The translations under genes were made by a program, and so were the position numbers. Positions 25,701 through 39,200 of a stretch of 64,000 bases of DNA are shown piece by piece. The stretch's first letter is position 1. Each line of letters begins with the position of its first letter. Source of the DNA: Hirudo medicinalis (Eukaryota > Annelida > Clitellata > Hirudinida > Hirudinidae); the NCBI GenBank assembly GCA_011800805.1, contig MPNW01000085.1, forward strand, positions 88,932-152,931, written 5' to 3'. Under the pieces are notes generated by a model. That model was not told where the DNA came from and did not search any database. It saw nothing but the letters and a program-made list of their open reading frames with translations.

Positions 25701-28700
25701 CAGAAGAGAGTGAGGAAGGTTTGTAAATGATTTTTCCAGGCAGGCTTTTCGATCGACAAACACGAAGGAAGAAGAAAATACAAACGTCGAGAGCGTGTCT
25801 GACATCATAAGGAGGGAATACAGAAGACTTGGTTCCATAAGGTGATTGCAATTCCTTTTAAGTCGGTTGTTGCAGGATTAAGGTTCGAGCATCAGTCGTC
25901 ACAGAAGGATTTTGCTCAACTTCTTAAATCAGAACATCGGGTAGGAGAATTAGTCCGAGAACATTGTGCACATTTTTGCCTTGTGGGAAATAAACTATAA
26001 ACTCGTCTAAGTTGTTTTCTAAATAAGCCTTGATGGATTCAACAAATAGTTCATTTCCACCCCCAGTTTTGCAGAAGTGGCTGTCTTGCTTCATTTCCTT
26101 GTGCTGGCTGGTCTCTGGTTGGCGAGAGATCCTGAGTTTGTACCTGGATGGGGTAGCCTCATGTCCAACAGGTGAGCGTTTAACGTTTAAGTGTTCCCAA
26201 TCTTTCTTCTTTCCGTGATATTCGCAGTGCATACATTAAAAGAATAACTAGACAGAATAATTTGAATGTAACGTGTTGAACGTTCACTACAATAGCGAAG
26301 TTTAAGTGAACCAAACAGATGATGTCTGATATTTGAGCAGCTTCAATTGATTCCAAGGTGATATGAACTGCTAACAAACATGATTCATTTGCCACGTGAC
26401 TAATCCAAATGTTCATTGCTAAATTAACCGGCTAATTTATATTCATTCCCGGAAGAAAAATCTACGAATATTAATTAGCTAATTTGCATAAATTATGCTC
26501 AAGGCACAATCCATACGTGGAGGATTTTCTGTTATCCATTGTTCATTTCAAGATGGAAATAATGTGGAGACCAATTAATTATGCATTGAAAGTTAATTAA
26601 TTATTCAATTAAAGATGATGATTATTCATGGACTCAATTCCAATGCAGTTACGTCACAGATGCCAGTGTGGCCATCACCATCTCCACACTTCTCTTTATA
26701 TTTCCTTCCAGTCTGCCGGAATTCTGCCAGTGGAAGAAGGGCGAACAAAGTAATTATTTGCTCATAATTAATTGTCATAATTATTTTTAAAATATAATGG
26801 ATATAATATGATAGCATGTTCTTCAAAACCCTTAAATTCAGAATTCGTGAAGATGGTGGTGATGGTGATGATAATATTAGTGGTGGTGGTGATGATGACG
26901 ATGACGAAGATGATGATGAAACATTTAGCCAATCGTGCAAATGAATAAATGTGACTAGTAATAACAATATTATTATTATTATTATTATTGTTGTTGTTGT
27001 TGTTGTTGTTGTTGTTATTATTACTATTGCCTCAATTTATTAATTATGATAATTATAACCCAACAATCGCAAACAGGTGAATCTCCCTCGAATCACCACC
27101 ACAAGTCTTCCACAGCTCTCTTGGACTGGCAAGTCGTCAACAAACAAATGCCATGGGGTGTTTTGCTGCTCCTTGGAGGAGGATTTGCTCTCGCTGATGG
27201 GTGCAAAGTGAGTGCCCGCTTATTTTCCTGAAGAGAGATTGCTTTCCTCCCCTCCAATGGGGGATTTTTGTCTCTAAACAAAACATCTTTAACAGGATCG
27301 ATGAATTCATTCCAATCTAAAGTCCTAATGAAATTTTCATTCTGAACTCTGTTCTTACTCCATCTCATGAATATTTATAGATGTCTGGTCTGTCCACTCA
27401 CATGGGCGAGTTGTTGATCAGCTTTCAACATCTTCCACCTTACCTCATTGTGGTCATCCTGTGCATAATCACCATCATCCTCACCACGTTCACCAGCAAT
27501 GTGGCCACTGCCACCATTTTTATGCCAATCCTTGCTGAACTGGTGAGTGATTAATAATAATAATAATGATGATGATGATGATGATGATGATGATGGTGAT
27601 GGTGATGGTGATGGTGATGGTGACGACGACGACAATAATAATAACAATAACAGTAACAGTAGCAATATCAATATCAATAACAATAACAATAATAATAATA
27701 ACAAAAACAACAACAACAATAATAATAATAATGATAATAACAATAGTTAATTTGTAAGGCGCCATGTGCTTAGCGTCAGAGGCCGTTATTGAACTGTGTC
27801 CAACAATTCAGTCATGCTTGCATTTTGATGTTTGAGCACATCGTGTGCAGCACATAAAGTTGAATTAAAGTTAAAATTGAACAAATAACGGACTTTATTG
27901 GTCGGTTTTAAACTTGCGTCCCTAACTTGTGGAGGGGATGGAATGTCATCATTTAACTTATAATAAATACGACTATTTTTTATGCGCTTCGAGTTGAGGT
28001 TCTTTGGAATTTGAATTTTCTGAGCTTCTCTTGTGCTCTGTTTTGGACACCAGACCATTTAAAGTGACTGCATTTTGTTTGTTTCACAGCAAAATCTTTG
28101 GTAATGGAAGTGATTTGTGAACTATGACCTGTCCTTAAGACCACTCCTTTGCATTTAAAAGATTATAATCGCTTCACACGAATGCAATTCCGTATTGATT
28201 CTTTGTTGGCGACCCGTTGAAGTTTTTCTCGCTTTTTATTTGTGCAGTCTTTCTATTCAAAAGCAGGTTTTATGTGGTAAAAGCATTACATGCATAGCAC
28301 GAAGCACATTCTTCCATGTCATCCGATGTTATGCAGTGTAATGCAATGTTATGCCATTTATCCAATAATGCAAACATTAATTGAATGGTTTACTTTTTCG
28401 TGCAACGATGAAACTGCTCAGCTCACTGAGTTGCAACTCAATTGGAAGCAATTGTTAACGCCGATTCATCACCATCATCGCAGTGTGCAAGATAATTGAA
28501 AGCAGCTGTCGGAAATGCAAGAGTATGTACAAAACATCTGATGTGCTCTAAATGGGCTCCTATTGGGAATATTTACGAGGTCCTCCATTTGTACAACTGA
28601 TCGATATCCAGGATTTCGTGGCACTCCGTCTGCGCACGCCCAGCATTCGTTCCTAACGCGCACTCTGACTCGCAGTGAAAAGATTCCCGTTTTAAGCCAT

Positions 28701-29695
28701 AAATAAACTTGAGCACAACTTTTTTGTTGCACTTCTTGAGAATGCTGAAAGTGACTTTTATCAATTTCTTCTTTTCATTTCTGATTTCCACATCAGAGCA
28801 TTCATTTTACTCGTCCGCCATGTTCATCCACAGGGATTTCTCAGTTTCGTCGAGCACATCATCGTCATCATCATCATCATCATTAATTAAACAGCAAAGT
28901 AACTAATACGTTACAATTCAATAGGCCGAGTTGGTGCACGTCCACCCATTGTACCTGATGCTTCCAGTCACCATCTCAGCATCCTTCGCGTTCATCCTCC
29001 CAGTTTCCACTCCTCCTAATGCCATCGTGTATGCTCACGGTGACATCAAGATTAGAGACATGGTTTGTGATCCTTTTTTATTTGTCCATAAATCTCGTTT
29101 CAATTAAAGATTAAATAATTTTAATACGAACATCGATTAAAAGTTGACTGACTGAAGTAAAGTGCAGTTATTGGATTTTGTGCAACGAAATAATATTGAG
29201 GTTGATTTAACGTCGTTATTTAATGAAATGTAATATTTATTATTTTATTAATTTTATTTATTAATATTTATTTTTTTATAATATGTAACATACAGACAGA
29301 AAGCATACTTAATACTGTGCATTAATAGTATGCTCCACACTAATCGTGAAAGATGTGCTGTGCAATGTTGTGCATCGTGCGTTGTGCATTGTGCAGCATT
29401 GATAAAATAAACTCTGTTTATGCGATTTCATCGATACCACGTTTCTCTCTTTCAGGTCATGGCTGGCATACCACTTACTGTTCTGTGTCTGGTGGTACTG
29501 CAAGTTGCCATCAATACATTGGGTTACGCCTATTTCGACCTCGGTTCCTTCCCTTCCTGGGCTTACCTGGGGAACGCCACATCGCCTAACTTGGGGACGC
29601 CCTCACAGTCTTCGCCCTTCAACAATTCGTCGTTAAATTCGACACTGGGTGATGATTCTACGATGTTCTACGAGGACTCGAAGGTTTTTGCGTAA
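17597..29695 (+). CDS. SLC13: SLC13-family Na+/di- or tricarboxylate cotransporter, copy A, with giant loop
   Basis: Plasma-membrane Na+-coupled carboxylate symporter. Fourteen exons: 17597-17719, 18235-18384, 19961-20076, 20958-21127, 21699-22965, 24458-24631, 25013-25132, 25883-25940, 26050-26171, 26649-26749, 27077-27207, 27381-27542, 28925-29062, 29456-29695. Phases all join and total 3072 nt (1023 residues). Family marks in order: [47 protein letters not shown] (first SNT motif), [44 protein letters not shown] (second motif) and [22 protein letters not shown]. The symporter signature normally has VGTPPNA; here the Gly is Ser. SLC13 proteins are usually ~570-620 residues; exon 5 adds ~400 Glu/Ser/Asn-rich residues (about 190-605). 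The C-terminal tail has N-glycosylation sequons (NATS, NNSS, NSTL), as in animal homologues. The exon 7-9 joins are the least certain. Substrate cannot be told from sequence. Confidence 0.87.
19308..19717 (-). mobile_element. Degraded LINE 3' fragment
   Basis: Minus-strand frames read [21 protein letters not shown] and then, after a frame change, [20 protein letters not shown] followed by [18 protein letters not shown]. These match the post-RT pattern of jockey/CR1-like ORFs (LQKR..R, HT.PLF, LP.LF...F, Y.TR, ..GP..WN). No catalytic RT motif is left. It lies antisense in the second intron of SLC13 A. Confidence 0.6.
19750..19792. repeat. (AAT)n/(ATT)n microsatellite
   Basis: AAT units pass into ATT units, so the tract is self-complementary. 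It abuts the degraded LINE fragment, whose 3' end points the other way, so it need not be its tail. Confidence 0.75.
23099..23400. other. Assembly gap (302 N)
   Basis: Run of undetermined bases in the intron after SLC13 A exon 5. Open frames across it are artefacts. Neighbouring exons keep phase, so no coding sequence need be missing, though an optional exon could be hidden. Confidence 0.99.
24101..24190. repeat. 30-bp tandem repeat, three copies
   Basis: Three consecutive 30-base copies starting ATTACTAATTAATTTATG. The first two are identical and the third differs by one base. In an SLC13 A intron. Confidence 0.93.
26850..27016. repeat. (GAT/GGT)n, (ATT)n and (GTT)n microsatellites
   Basis: Trinucleotide tracts (GATGGTGGT, GATGAC, then ATT and GTT runs) in the SLC13 A intron between the exons ending at 26749 and starting at 27077. 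Poly-Ser or poly-Asp frames here are spurious. Confidence 0.85.
27551..27748. repeat. Compound microsatellite (GAT)n-(GGT GAT)n-(AAT/AAC)n
   Basis: Starts nine bases after the donor of the SLC13 A exon ending at 27542. Unit type changes along the tract: AAT, GAT, GGTGAT, GAC, then mixed AAT/AAC/AGC. It yields long low-complexity frames in several phases on both strands, none of them genes. Confidence 0.9.
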
Positions 29696-30934
29696 TAATA
29701 AAATTCTTGGGAATCGAATAGAGCGTCAGTGTTGTTAGGATGTGAGTAGTTAGCATGACGTCATCGTCGCCTCATCGCTGACACCACCAACCTTTATTGA
29801 CCAACCTCCGAGAATCTCCTTTTGTTGTTGGAACATTGTGAATCGATTATTTTCAATTTCAATTGTAAAAACTGCATCCAATTATCTTTTCATTCAATGG
29901 CGTTGTTTTACCGAGTTATCTTCGCTAATGTTGCCGCTGTTTTCGAAAAAGTCGTTGTGGTTTGAATAAACATTTGCATATGTAAACATCATTCTAATAT
30001 CAGTTTACCTTCGCCTTTTGTAAGTCACTTGACTCAATCTTTAGGATCGTTATAGGCTCACATCTTCTCGACGGTTGAATATTTGCGGTGTACTTCATAG
30101 CATCATTAGGAAATATTCCACCTTTCCACCTTTATAAGTCCTGCTGCTTCAAATCATGTCATCCTTAAGTCACTGCTTATATATTGCACAAAATATTCGA
30201 GCATTCCAATGCATCTACACTTTTACTTGAAGGCAATCATATTTTCGTTTGCCTCGAAGCTTACAAGCATGAACATTAACACGCTTTTCAACAGATTCTC
30301 ATAGTTTACCTCGCTAAATTATATAATTATGACCTAAGATTATTTTTGGTCGCAACTTGGCAGTATTTCATCTCTCTGTGACTTACGATGTGTCCAGTGT
30401 CATCAAGTTTGCCGCCAGTAAAGTTTTTGAGCATTTTTTTTTCTCGCTTCGATTTTTATGAGTAAATTTTTTCGTTTGAAGCAATGATTTAATTTATTTT
30501 CAATCTCTGAAAACAAAACGCGAAAAAGGAATTTTTAAGAATCGGAAAGACATTGGAAACATAATGACTTCAAATGAATTAAGTCTTCGAAAAGGAAAGG
30601 AACAATAATCTCTTAACTGGGAATAAATGGTGACTGATTCAAAGGTTGATTTCTAGTCACTGAGATAATTTTATTGAAGTCATGAAGAGCAACAGATGCG
30701 CGGAATATATGGAGAAAGTCGAATCCGGGTGGCAGGTACCACAAGCTTAACGGATGCCGGTGCAACAAGCTTCATCTGCTCCTGATGGATCTACTCACAA
30801 CCGACTGCACTAAAGCTGATGACACATGCTTGTTGAAACTGCTACTGGCTAAACATCGAGCATCGCGCTAAACATTGTCGTCCTCGTCGTAGTCATCGTC
30901 ATCTTCCATCACCACTATCTTCGTCATGATCGGG
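29696..30934. other. Convergent spacer between SLC13 A and B
   Basis: The 3' ends of SLC13 A (+) and B (-) face each other across 1.2 kb. The sequence is AT-rich with no coding frame or repeat recognised. A CGTCGTCCTCGTCGT-type tract at ~30868-30910 lies just past the SLC13 B stop codon. Confidence 0.65.
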
Positions 30935-33900
30935 TCAAGGAGCGGAAGGTTCGGAACATCTGAGACTTTTGATCCACGTGGGCCAATGACCAAGGTCAAA
31001 GAACATGTAGGCCCAGGTGTTGATCGCGAGGATGAGCATTGCGTTCGTTATAAAACACATTACCAATCCTGCTTTCATCTGGTTTTGTGAGTGAATAAAA
31101 TGATAAATTATTTAAGCATAGTAAGCACCTTTTAGAGACACAAGCCTTAAATAAATAAGACGAAATTACCATCTGTCCTATGGTGATGTCTCCGTATGAA
31201 TAAGCGATGGCATTTGGAGGAGTTCCAACCGGGAGGATGAAAGCAAATGATGCTGAAATGGTGACTGGTAGCATCAGATAAATGGGATTGACACAGGTTT
31301 GATCAGCCACCTGTGCCAGGATTGGTATCATGATGGTGGTGGTTGCCATGTTGCTGGTAAACTGAGTGATCAGTGTCGCTACCAAGGTCATGATTAGACT
31401 GACAATGACGGCCGGAAGGTGTTTGAGGGAGATGAGAAACCTGCCTATTGAGTCGGAGAGTTTTGACATCTGCAATGTGAAAACCCAATGCATTATATTA
31501 GATTTGTCTGTTTAATTACTTGATAATTAAATTGTTATGATGTTAATGTTAGAACTGACTGAATTATTTAAATTATGTTTTCAGACTGCATTCAAGACAT
31601 TCAAGAATAATTTATTGCTCTAAGAACAAATTGGTTCAATTTCTTTAGTAGGCGTTGGCTTTGGATCCATTTGAATCAACTTCAAGTGAAAGGATCATCT
31701 TCTTGTGCTTATTTATTGATTATTTATTGAGAGGACATCTATTAAAACACTATTTTTATGTTTCATGAAATACTTATAAACTCTTTCTGCTTAAAAACTC
31801 TTTTGCTTTTTCGTTTAAACATCTTCGTTCTATGACTATAAAACTTTTGCATCAACAGTGTTGAATTTAACAAAAATATGCTTGTATTAATACCTTGCAT
31901 GCATCAGCAAGTGCAAAACCCCCACCCAATAAAAGAATTACACTCCATGGCATCTGCTTGTTGGCAGTGGGCCAGTCCAGGATTGGTGGAGCTGGTCCTG
32001 GTGGTGCTTCATCTATTAAACATTTGTCGGTTAATGAAAATATTTGCGATTATTAAATTTTATACTAGGTAATTAATTGGATAGTTACTTATGTTAGTGT
32101 GATCAAATCAATTTGGTTGAAAATGGTAATAATATAATTTTAGCAAAATAAACAAAGCAATCAAAAATACTTTAAAATAAAATCTTTTAAACAGCTGTTT
32201 GTGCATTCCGCTTAAATATTTTCTCCTTAAACACGTAAACCAAGAGACGACACGAAGTAATATTAGTTCCAAGTATTAGTGGAGAAATCAATGAAAACAT
32301 TTAAGTTGACCAATTGCAATTGGAAGAGGTTGATCGACTGATGACGATCGACATTTGATCTTAAATACTTAGTGTTGACAGTGTTTGCCTGAGACAAATA
32401 ATGGTACCACATGATTATCATGTAAAATATCAACAATATCATCATTTACAGAGCAGAAAAGCAAGCGTCTGGAAACAGTGGTTTTCAGCTAACATTAGTT
32501 TTTACTCAACATTATGCGCGTGGATAAATGAATGAATGTTTCATATTTGAGAACTGACCTGACTTCCTTCTGAAGCACAAGTAGTTCGGACATCTTGAGG
32601 GGAAGATGAATAGGAGAACGCAGATTGTAATCGCAACACTGGCATCAGTGACAAACCTAAAGTTGACTTATGATGCCAATCAATCTGCTTTAATCCGAAT
32701 GCTTTAATTTTTTAGTCACTTATTATTAGGAATTTAACTTAGTTTTCACTTTAGAGAGATTTTTCAAATTAGAAATAAATATGATCATATTTGAAAACCA
32801 ACGAAGTGATGACTGTTTTCTTGGTCAGTATGGTCAGTCCATCAGTGTGATTCTTCACGTTGACAACCTCTTCATGTCGTAACAAATCAGCCCATCCAGG
32901 GACGAACTCAGGCTCCCTCGTGACCCAAAGAAGTGCCAGAGCCAAGAAATTTATTGCCACCACTAATTCGGCAAATCTTGAAGCCATCAAAAAGACAGCA
33001 ACATTTAAACAGTTATTATTGTTATCAACACTTAAGAGAGTTCAAACTCACGTTATTGACCCAAGCTTAACATATTCTGATCTAATGACCTGATTGGCCG
33101 TATCATCTGGTGGTTCCGTGGATTTTCCGAAACTCTCTTTCACTCCGAAGAATATGACGAGGAGGAAAATCCATGCCAAAATGAGATCAATGATCATCGA
33201 AGGAAAACCGATGACAAGCCATGAGGTAAAATTGATCGTTGATACTGAGTAGAGTCTGAAAATCATTGAGCAGTTAAGTAAGAGGGAATGTTATGTTGTG
33301 TCTGTGTTAAATGGCCTTAGAATTATTTGTCATTGCGTTGTTATTTATTACCGCTGAAGACTGAATAGCAATGTTTTATTCTTGGAATTAATATAAAACT
33401 TCAATAATTATTATAATAACAATATACTTCACGATTCAGAGTTGTCTCAGTAAGAAACTTTATCAAAATTTAATTATTAAAAAATTGTTAGAAAAATAAT
33501 TTTGTCCAATATTTAAAGAAACATTCTTGCAAAATTGTAAAATAATTACAAGAAGTTTTTTTGTTAGTATAAATATTAATTATGAATAATTTAATATTAT
33601 TGTACTAATAATGATCAAACAAAATAAGGTAAAGTTAACATATTATTTAAAACAAAATACAGTCAAAGTTAACATTTCTAGTTGACCCTTGAGAATGATA
33701 TTTGGACCACAGCCGATGAGAGTACCTATTCCTCCAATGGTTGATGCAAATGGAATGGACAATTTCAGAGCGGTTCTAAAATTCCTAAATTTCATATTGC
33801 TCTGTTTTTCTTCTGGTGCTAACGAATCATCATCCCTTTTGATTCGTTCCACCTCTTGTCTGAAATTCGTATTTTTGGAGAACTTTGGTTTTCATTTTTG

Positions 33901-34931
33901 AATTCACTTCGTAATTTAAAATTTGGTAAAACATGTAGAGCGAATAAAATATCGCTAGATAAAAGATATCATTCAGCAAAAGCGTAATTAATTTCCACTC
34001 ACCCCAAGCTTAATATACTAAGCCTGCAAAAGAAATTCGAAATTTTAGAAATTGCAATCTAACGGGTCGACTTCGGGTTCCTCTCCATCTTTTGACTTTT
34101 CTGTTTGAAGATGTTTCAAAGCCATTTGTTTGATCCTATTATCATCAAGTTGAGTGAGTACAGCTTGCGCTATGGGCATCATCATGGCAGTGGTGGCAGT
34201 GTTGTTCAGCCACATGGAGAGGAAAGCTGTCACAACCATGAAGCCAAAGATGATCCTTGAATTATATTCAAGAATTATCTTAATATCTCTCTTGTCATGT
34301 TATCGAATAACACTAATATTTCGAGTTGTTTTGGTGATTGAATTATGAGTTTAAAAACTTGTATGGTTAACCATTTGGGTTTGGATCCCACAAGCATAAG
34401 AACCCTTAATGCCACCCTCTTGTGAAGATTCCATTTTTCCACTGCTACTGCAACTAACAGTCCTCCAAAGAACAACATGTTTGCATCCTGGCAAAATATT
34501 TTGTTTCATAATTGCGCATAAAAACTTTCGAACCAGAACTAAAACGACATCGACGAATATTATTGAAGCCTTACTTTCAAATAATTGACACAGATATCTC
34601 TCGAATGCATGACACCAAGCCATGGAAAGAGAACTATGGGAATGAGGCTGTAACTGCCATGGGGATGACCTCTGTCATCCAGTACACTACCATAATCAGG
34701 ATTACGTAAGCACATCTTCCTTGCTATGATATGGTTTCGGATTCTCTGATGTAGATTACAATGTTAGTATTAATGAAGTGGCTTGCCTACCTTTTCACTC
34801 CAGAATATCGGAATTGGTAGAAGCCACAGTGGAGTAAGAATGATGACGAGAGTTTCTTTGATGGCCCAAAGTTGTTTCATTAACGGATACTTTTGTCCTT
34901 GATTGGCACCGTTTCCCTCTACGTCAGCCAT
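30935..34931 (-). CDS. SLC13: SLC13-family carboxylate transporter, copy B, frameshifted in exon 2 (possible pseudogene)
   Basis: Twelve exons on the minus strand: 34791-34931, 34575-34723, 34372-34487, 34064-34255, 34003-34023 (21 nt), 33674-33859, 33052-33255, 32803-32976, 32559-32656, 31894-32012, 31170-31469, 30935-31078. With one base restored this would be ~614 residues, normal for SLC13. Exon 2 is 149 nt against 150 in copy C: a GGG at plus-strand ~34645 is GG here, so the frame after EVIPMAVTA hits a stop at 34634-34636. All other exons are open and carry family motifs: [73 protein letters not shown]. The first sodium-site motif is NNT rather than SNT. Either the gene is newly dead or the base is a sequencing error; the clean remainder leaves both open. 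Confidence 0.82.
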
Positions 34932-36292
34932 TTCTTTGCTTGAAATTTTATCCTGAAAAAGTTTTTCAAAAATATGACGATGAAAACAATACTTTAATAA
35001 TTTTCATGGAATCTGTGTTAAGATAAATATGACATAATATAAACACAAAAGGTAGTGCAAATGACCTTGTTTCAATATTTCTTTTTCCCTTTATAAAGAA
35101 ATAAGCCAGAAATGAGCCACTATCAAGAAAACTAAATTCCTTTTTAGGATCCTTTGCCGATACTTTATAGAATTAAATAGGCATCTGTGAAGTGTTTATA
35201 ACACTTTCGAATGCCAAAGCATGATCGGTCCTTAATCGACACGGGTGCCTTTAGCGTGTCCTCTGACGTGCATAATGCCAATGCAATTCTGCTGCTGCAG
35301 TAGGGGATCCCATTGCGATGTGTGATTTACGCTACGTATTAGAAACCTTTTTTGAACGGTAATCGGTGACTGCTGCACGTTTATTATTTTGTTTAATAAC
35401 AGTGAACGCGTTTCGGAATTAACGATGAAGTCATTTGAAGTCAAAATATTACCATAAACAGCTTATAATGGTTGCTAGTTATGCTGATATTTATAATATT
35501 TTATAATCTATGTTTTTTTTCCATAAACTATGAAAATAAGGGTCAAATTTGAATTTTAAGACGTTAAGCTTTGCAGGCGCGAAATATTTCGATCACACTA
35601 CGAATCCTGGGAATAAAAATTTGTCTCGCATTCTTCTGAAGTGAATAGATTTTACAATTTCTGAAAATCAAGTCGAACAATTAGATGTTCGAGCATTTCC
35701 GAAAAATTTTAAATATTCTAAATATGGATCATAAAGTATTTGATGTCTACAGAAAACAAATCAATATTAAAAATGTATAAGTAGTGAGGAATTTTAATTA
35801 TTAATACTGCCTAAAATATATTTCACCTTTGATTAAATATCGCAAAAGAAATTCAGAGACACATCCCTCTATGGAAATTAATTCGTCAACCTTGTTTTTA
35901 GTTTACGAGTTGACTTGTTTTTTTGTTGGTAATTTTTATATAATTAATAACTTTACAAGGGCTTCACAAGCTCTTCACATAATTTCATTTCAAACTATTA
36001 CATTTTATAAAAAATTTTCAGCTTTTGCGTTAGAGGCCTTTCCAAAAACTTCTTTGAAATCGGCGTATTAAACCGATTCTGTATATTTTATTAACAACAC
36101 AGTCTAAAAAATTACAAATCTATTAAATTCGCAGTCTTAAGTTTTAAAAATATCGATAATATTTTTACATGAAAATCTTTTTTTTATCAAATTCCCCATA
36201 GCTCTAGTATTAGGACATATTTGATGATATAATGTTTATTAAAAATAATTGACTCTGTAATTGTGTGACTTCAGTGAAATTACTAGTCAGAT
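34932..36292. other. Spacer between SLC13 B (5') and C (3')
   Basis: Head-to-tail spacer of 1.36 kb, very AT-rich from 35450 on. A minus-strand frame at 35232-35444 has balanced codon content (QQSPITVQKRFLIRS) but no family match and no clear splice context. No repeat is recognised. Confidence 0.6.
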
Positions 36293-39200
36293 TCAGGGGC
36301 CGGTGTTACATCGAGTATTCTTGATCCAATCTGGCCACTTGCCAAGGTCGAAGAACACGTAGCCCCAAGTATTGACGGCAAAGACAAGAACCACGTTTGT
36401 TATGATACACATGACCAAGCCTGCCTTCATCTGATAAACATTGCATTTATAAAGTTTTAGTAAGACAATAAATACTAAAACGAATTGGAAAATATTTTAG
36501 GAACATGATTAAATAATTATTGTATTTTCTACCATTTCATTATGCTGAAATATCATGGAGGAGATCGTAAATTTCATTCGAGTTACTCAATCTTAGCTTA
36601 ACTAATTTAACTAACTTATTCATTCTCTAGAATACGACAACAATAATATTAACAACATTTATTTGTAGTGGTTAAGACCTAGGCCTGCATAATAACCACT
36701 TCTTACTTTTAATTTTTATTATCCATATTTGCTTAGGCCCAGTGGCGGATTGGCCAGTTTGTCAACTTGCCTGATGGCAAATGGATCCCTTTAGGCAGTA
36801 AATATTATGGGACCTCAGGCCGAGTGCAAAATTAATTTTAAAACAGGCCTGGGTGAACAAAATCGGAGAAGGGATGCTTGTGAGATGGAATTATGTTATT
36901 CTCTTATTAAATGAATAGTGGAGTAGATACTAGACCTCCTTCCAAACAGTCAAAGATATTAGAAAACCCTAAAGTCACGACTCTCAATCATTCCTCCAAA
37001 AGCGAAAGCCATCTTCCTTTTCCACCAAGCGACGTCATAAATGCTTAGACTTTTATATTCGTTATCAAGATCAAATCATAACACTGTTGATGTCGGTGAT
37101 CGCCGATGTGAGTGGTCCAGGGTGGGCCCCTTTTCTCCTGGCAACCAATATTTTCGGACCCAGTCCTCCATTGCTTAGGCCTATCTTAAATTTGTCTACT
37201 GCGTTCGCATGGATGGTTTCATTATCTAATTTAATAATAATTATATTCCCTAATGATAACCATGATGATTTCACAATGCTAACAATTTACTGATTTATTT
37301 TTCATTATTTTTTTGTTTGTTTGTACAATTACGGCAAAGTTATTTCAAAATAATTTCTTAACATTTTGATTGTTTTATTATTACGTTATTGATGACAAAC
37401 AAAAGTGTTACCATCTGTCCTATGGTGATGTCTCCATACGAATAAGCGATGGCATTTGGAGGAGTTCCAACCGGGAGGATGAAAGCGAATGATGCCGAAA
37501 TGGTGACTGGCAGTAACAGATACATAGGGTTGATGCAAGTCTGATCAGCCACCTGTGCCAGAATTGGTATCATGATGGTGGTGGTTGCCATGTTGCTGGT
37601 AAATTGAGTGATCAGTGTGGCCACTAAGATCATTATCAGACTGACAACAAATGCAGGAAGATGTTTGAGAGAGATGAGGAAGTTTCCAATTGAGTTTGAC
37701 AGTTTTGATGCCTGCCAACAGAAGCTACAAAGTTTTAATTGTGCCGCAATAATAACAATTTTTCATTATATTTTCTTTGCATTGAGGTCAGACCTTTTCA
37801 TGTACTAAATATTTGTAATTATTTTCTGTTTTTGAACAAATTAGCATTTCTATTAGGAAAATAAATTAAAAATGGTCAAAAACTTATTCTTGAGTCAAAT
37901 GTTAAATATTGAATTAAATTTCGTGATATTTGAAAATCGGTTAAAAGAAATCACTGAATCAAGTAAATGGAAATAAATCAGCTTGTAACAATAAACTGAC
38001 AATTTAAGTCCCTTGGGAATATCATGAATTGGACCATCATCTAATATGATGAAGTAAGTATGAATATAGATTATGTGGTAAAACTTTGTACAAGCTTCAG
38101 GGTACAAGTTGGCTCAGAGAGTTTGCTTTCCTGCGAAGCTAGTAGAAGCAACAGTTGTTACGTGTCGTGTTCGCAGCCCAGTTTGCACCACCAGAAAGTG
38201 CCTCTGGGAAACGCTCTGCAAATGGTCCAAATATAAATGGCCCCTGATGCTTAAGCTCATGGCGATATACAAATTCACTTATTATGCCCTGTTCAAAGAT
38301 TGCTATGTTAATTATTGAAATTAAATATAAAAATATATAGGTTTTATTATATATAACATTTGTATTAATACCTTGCATGCATCAGCAAGTGCAAAACCCC
38401 CACCCAATAAAAGAATTACACTCCATGGCATCTGCTTGTTGGCAGTGGGCCAGTCCAGGATTGGTGGAGCTGGTCCCGGTGCAGAGTCATCTTAAAACAT
38501 TTTCAACGTAACAACTAAACTGTTCTAATTAATTTAAAATAACAAATTAATAAAAATTATTCAATTAATTATTATCCAAATATCATTGCAAAACCTTAAT
38601 GGTAATTGGGAAAGTTGCAACTGAAAATGCAACTGAGGAATGAATGAAAAATGGTTCTTAACTTTTGTCATGTCAAGAAAACATTCGATGTTAAATTAAT
38701 TAATCAGATAACTAAATATTTTGTTGGTCTCTTGTGCAGCCTGAGATCTAAATTTGAGAATGAACTGCTACCTCCACTCCTTCTGAAGCACAAATAATTT
38801 GGACGTTTTGATGGCAAAATGAAGAGCAGAACGCAAATTGTGATCGCAACACTAGCATCAGTGACGAATCTGGAAATTTAGAATTTTTTGAATTTTTATC
38901 CAACATATTATGTAATTATGTGATATTATATGAAAATATCAGTCACTTTCTAACAATAATAGGTCAATTTTAATCAAAGTAAAAGTAAAGAAATGCCACT
39001 GGAAAAATTAAATGAAACTTAATATCTATAGTGACAATATCTACTTCAAAGTCTTAAATATGCATACAGATAAGTTATTATTTCAGAGAAAGGGTGATCC
39101 TACATAACAAACCTTATAAGGTTGGATCGATAAATTCAGACATTAAATACCACCAAAGTTTAATTTGCAGAAGTTGGTATTCTCGATCAAATCACTGTTA

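Noticed and set aside
27547..27757. Long Asn/Asp-, Met- and Leu/Ser-rich frames on both strands
   Set aside because: All arise from a compound trinucleotide repeat in an SLC13 intron; no start context, domain or codon signal.
35232..35444. 70-codon minus-strand frame in the SLC13 B-C spacer
   Set aside because: Reasonable composition but no recognised family, splice context or partner exons; left as unassigned.
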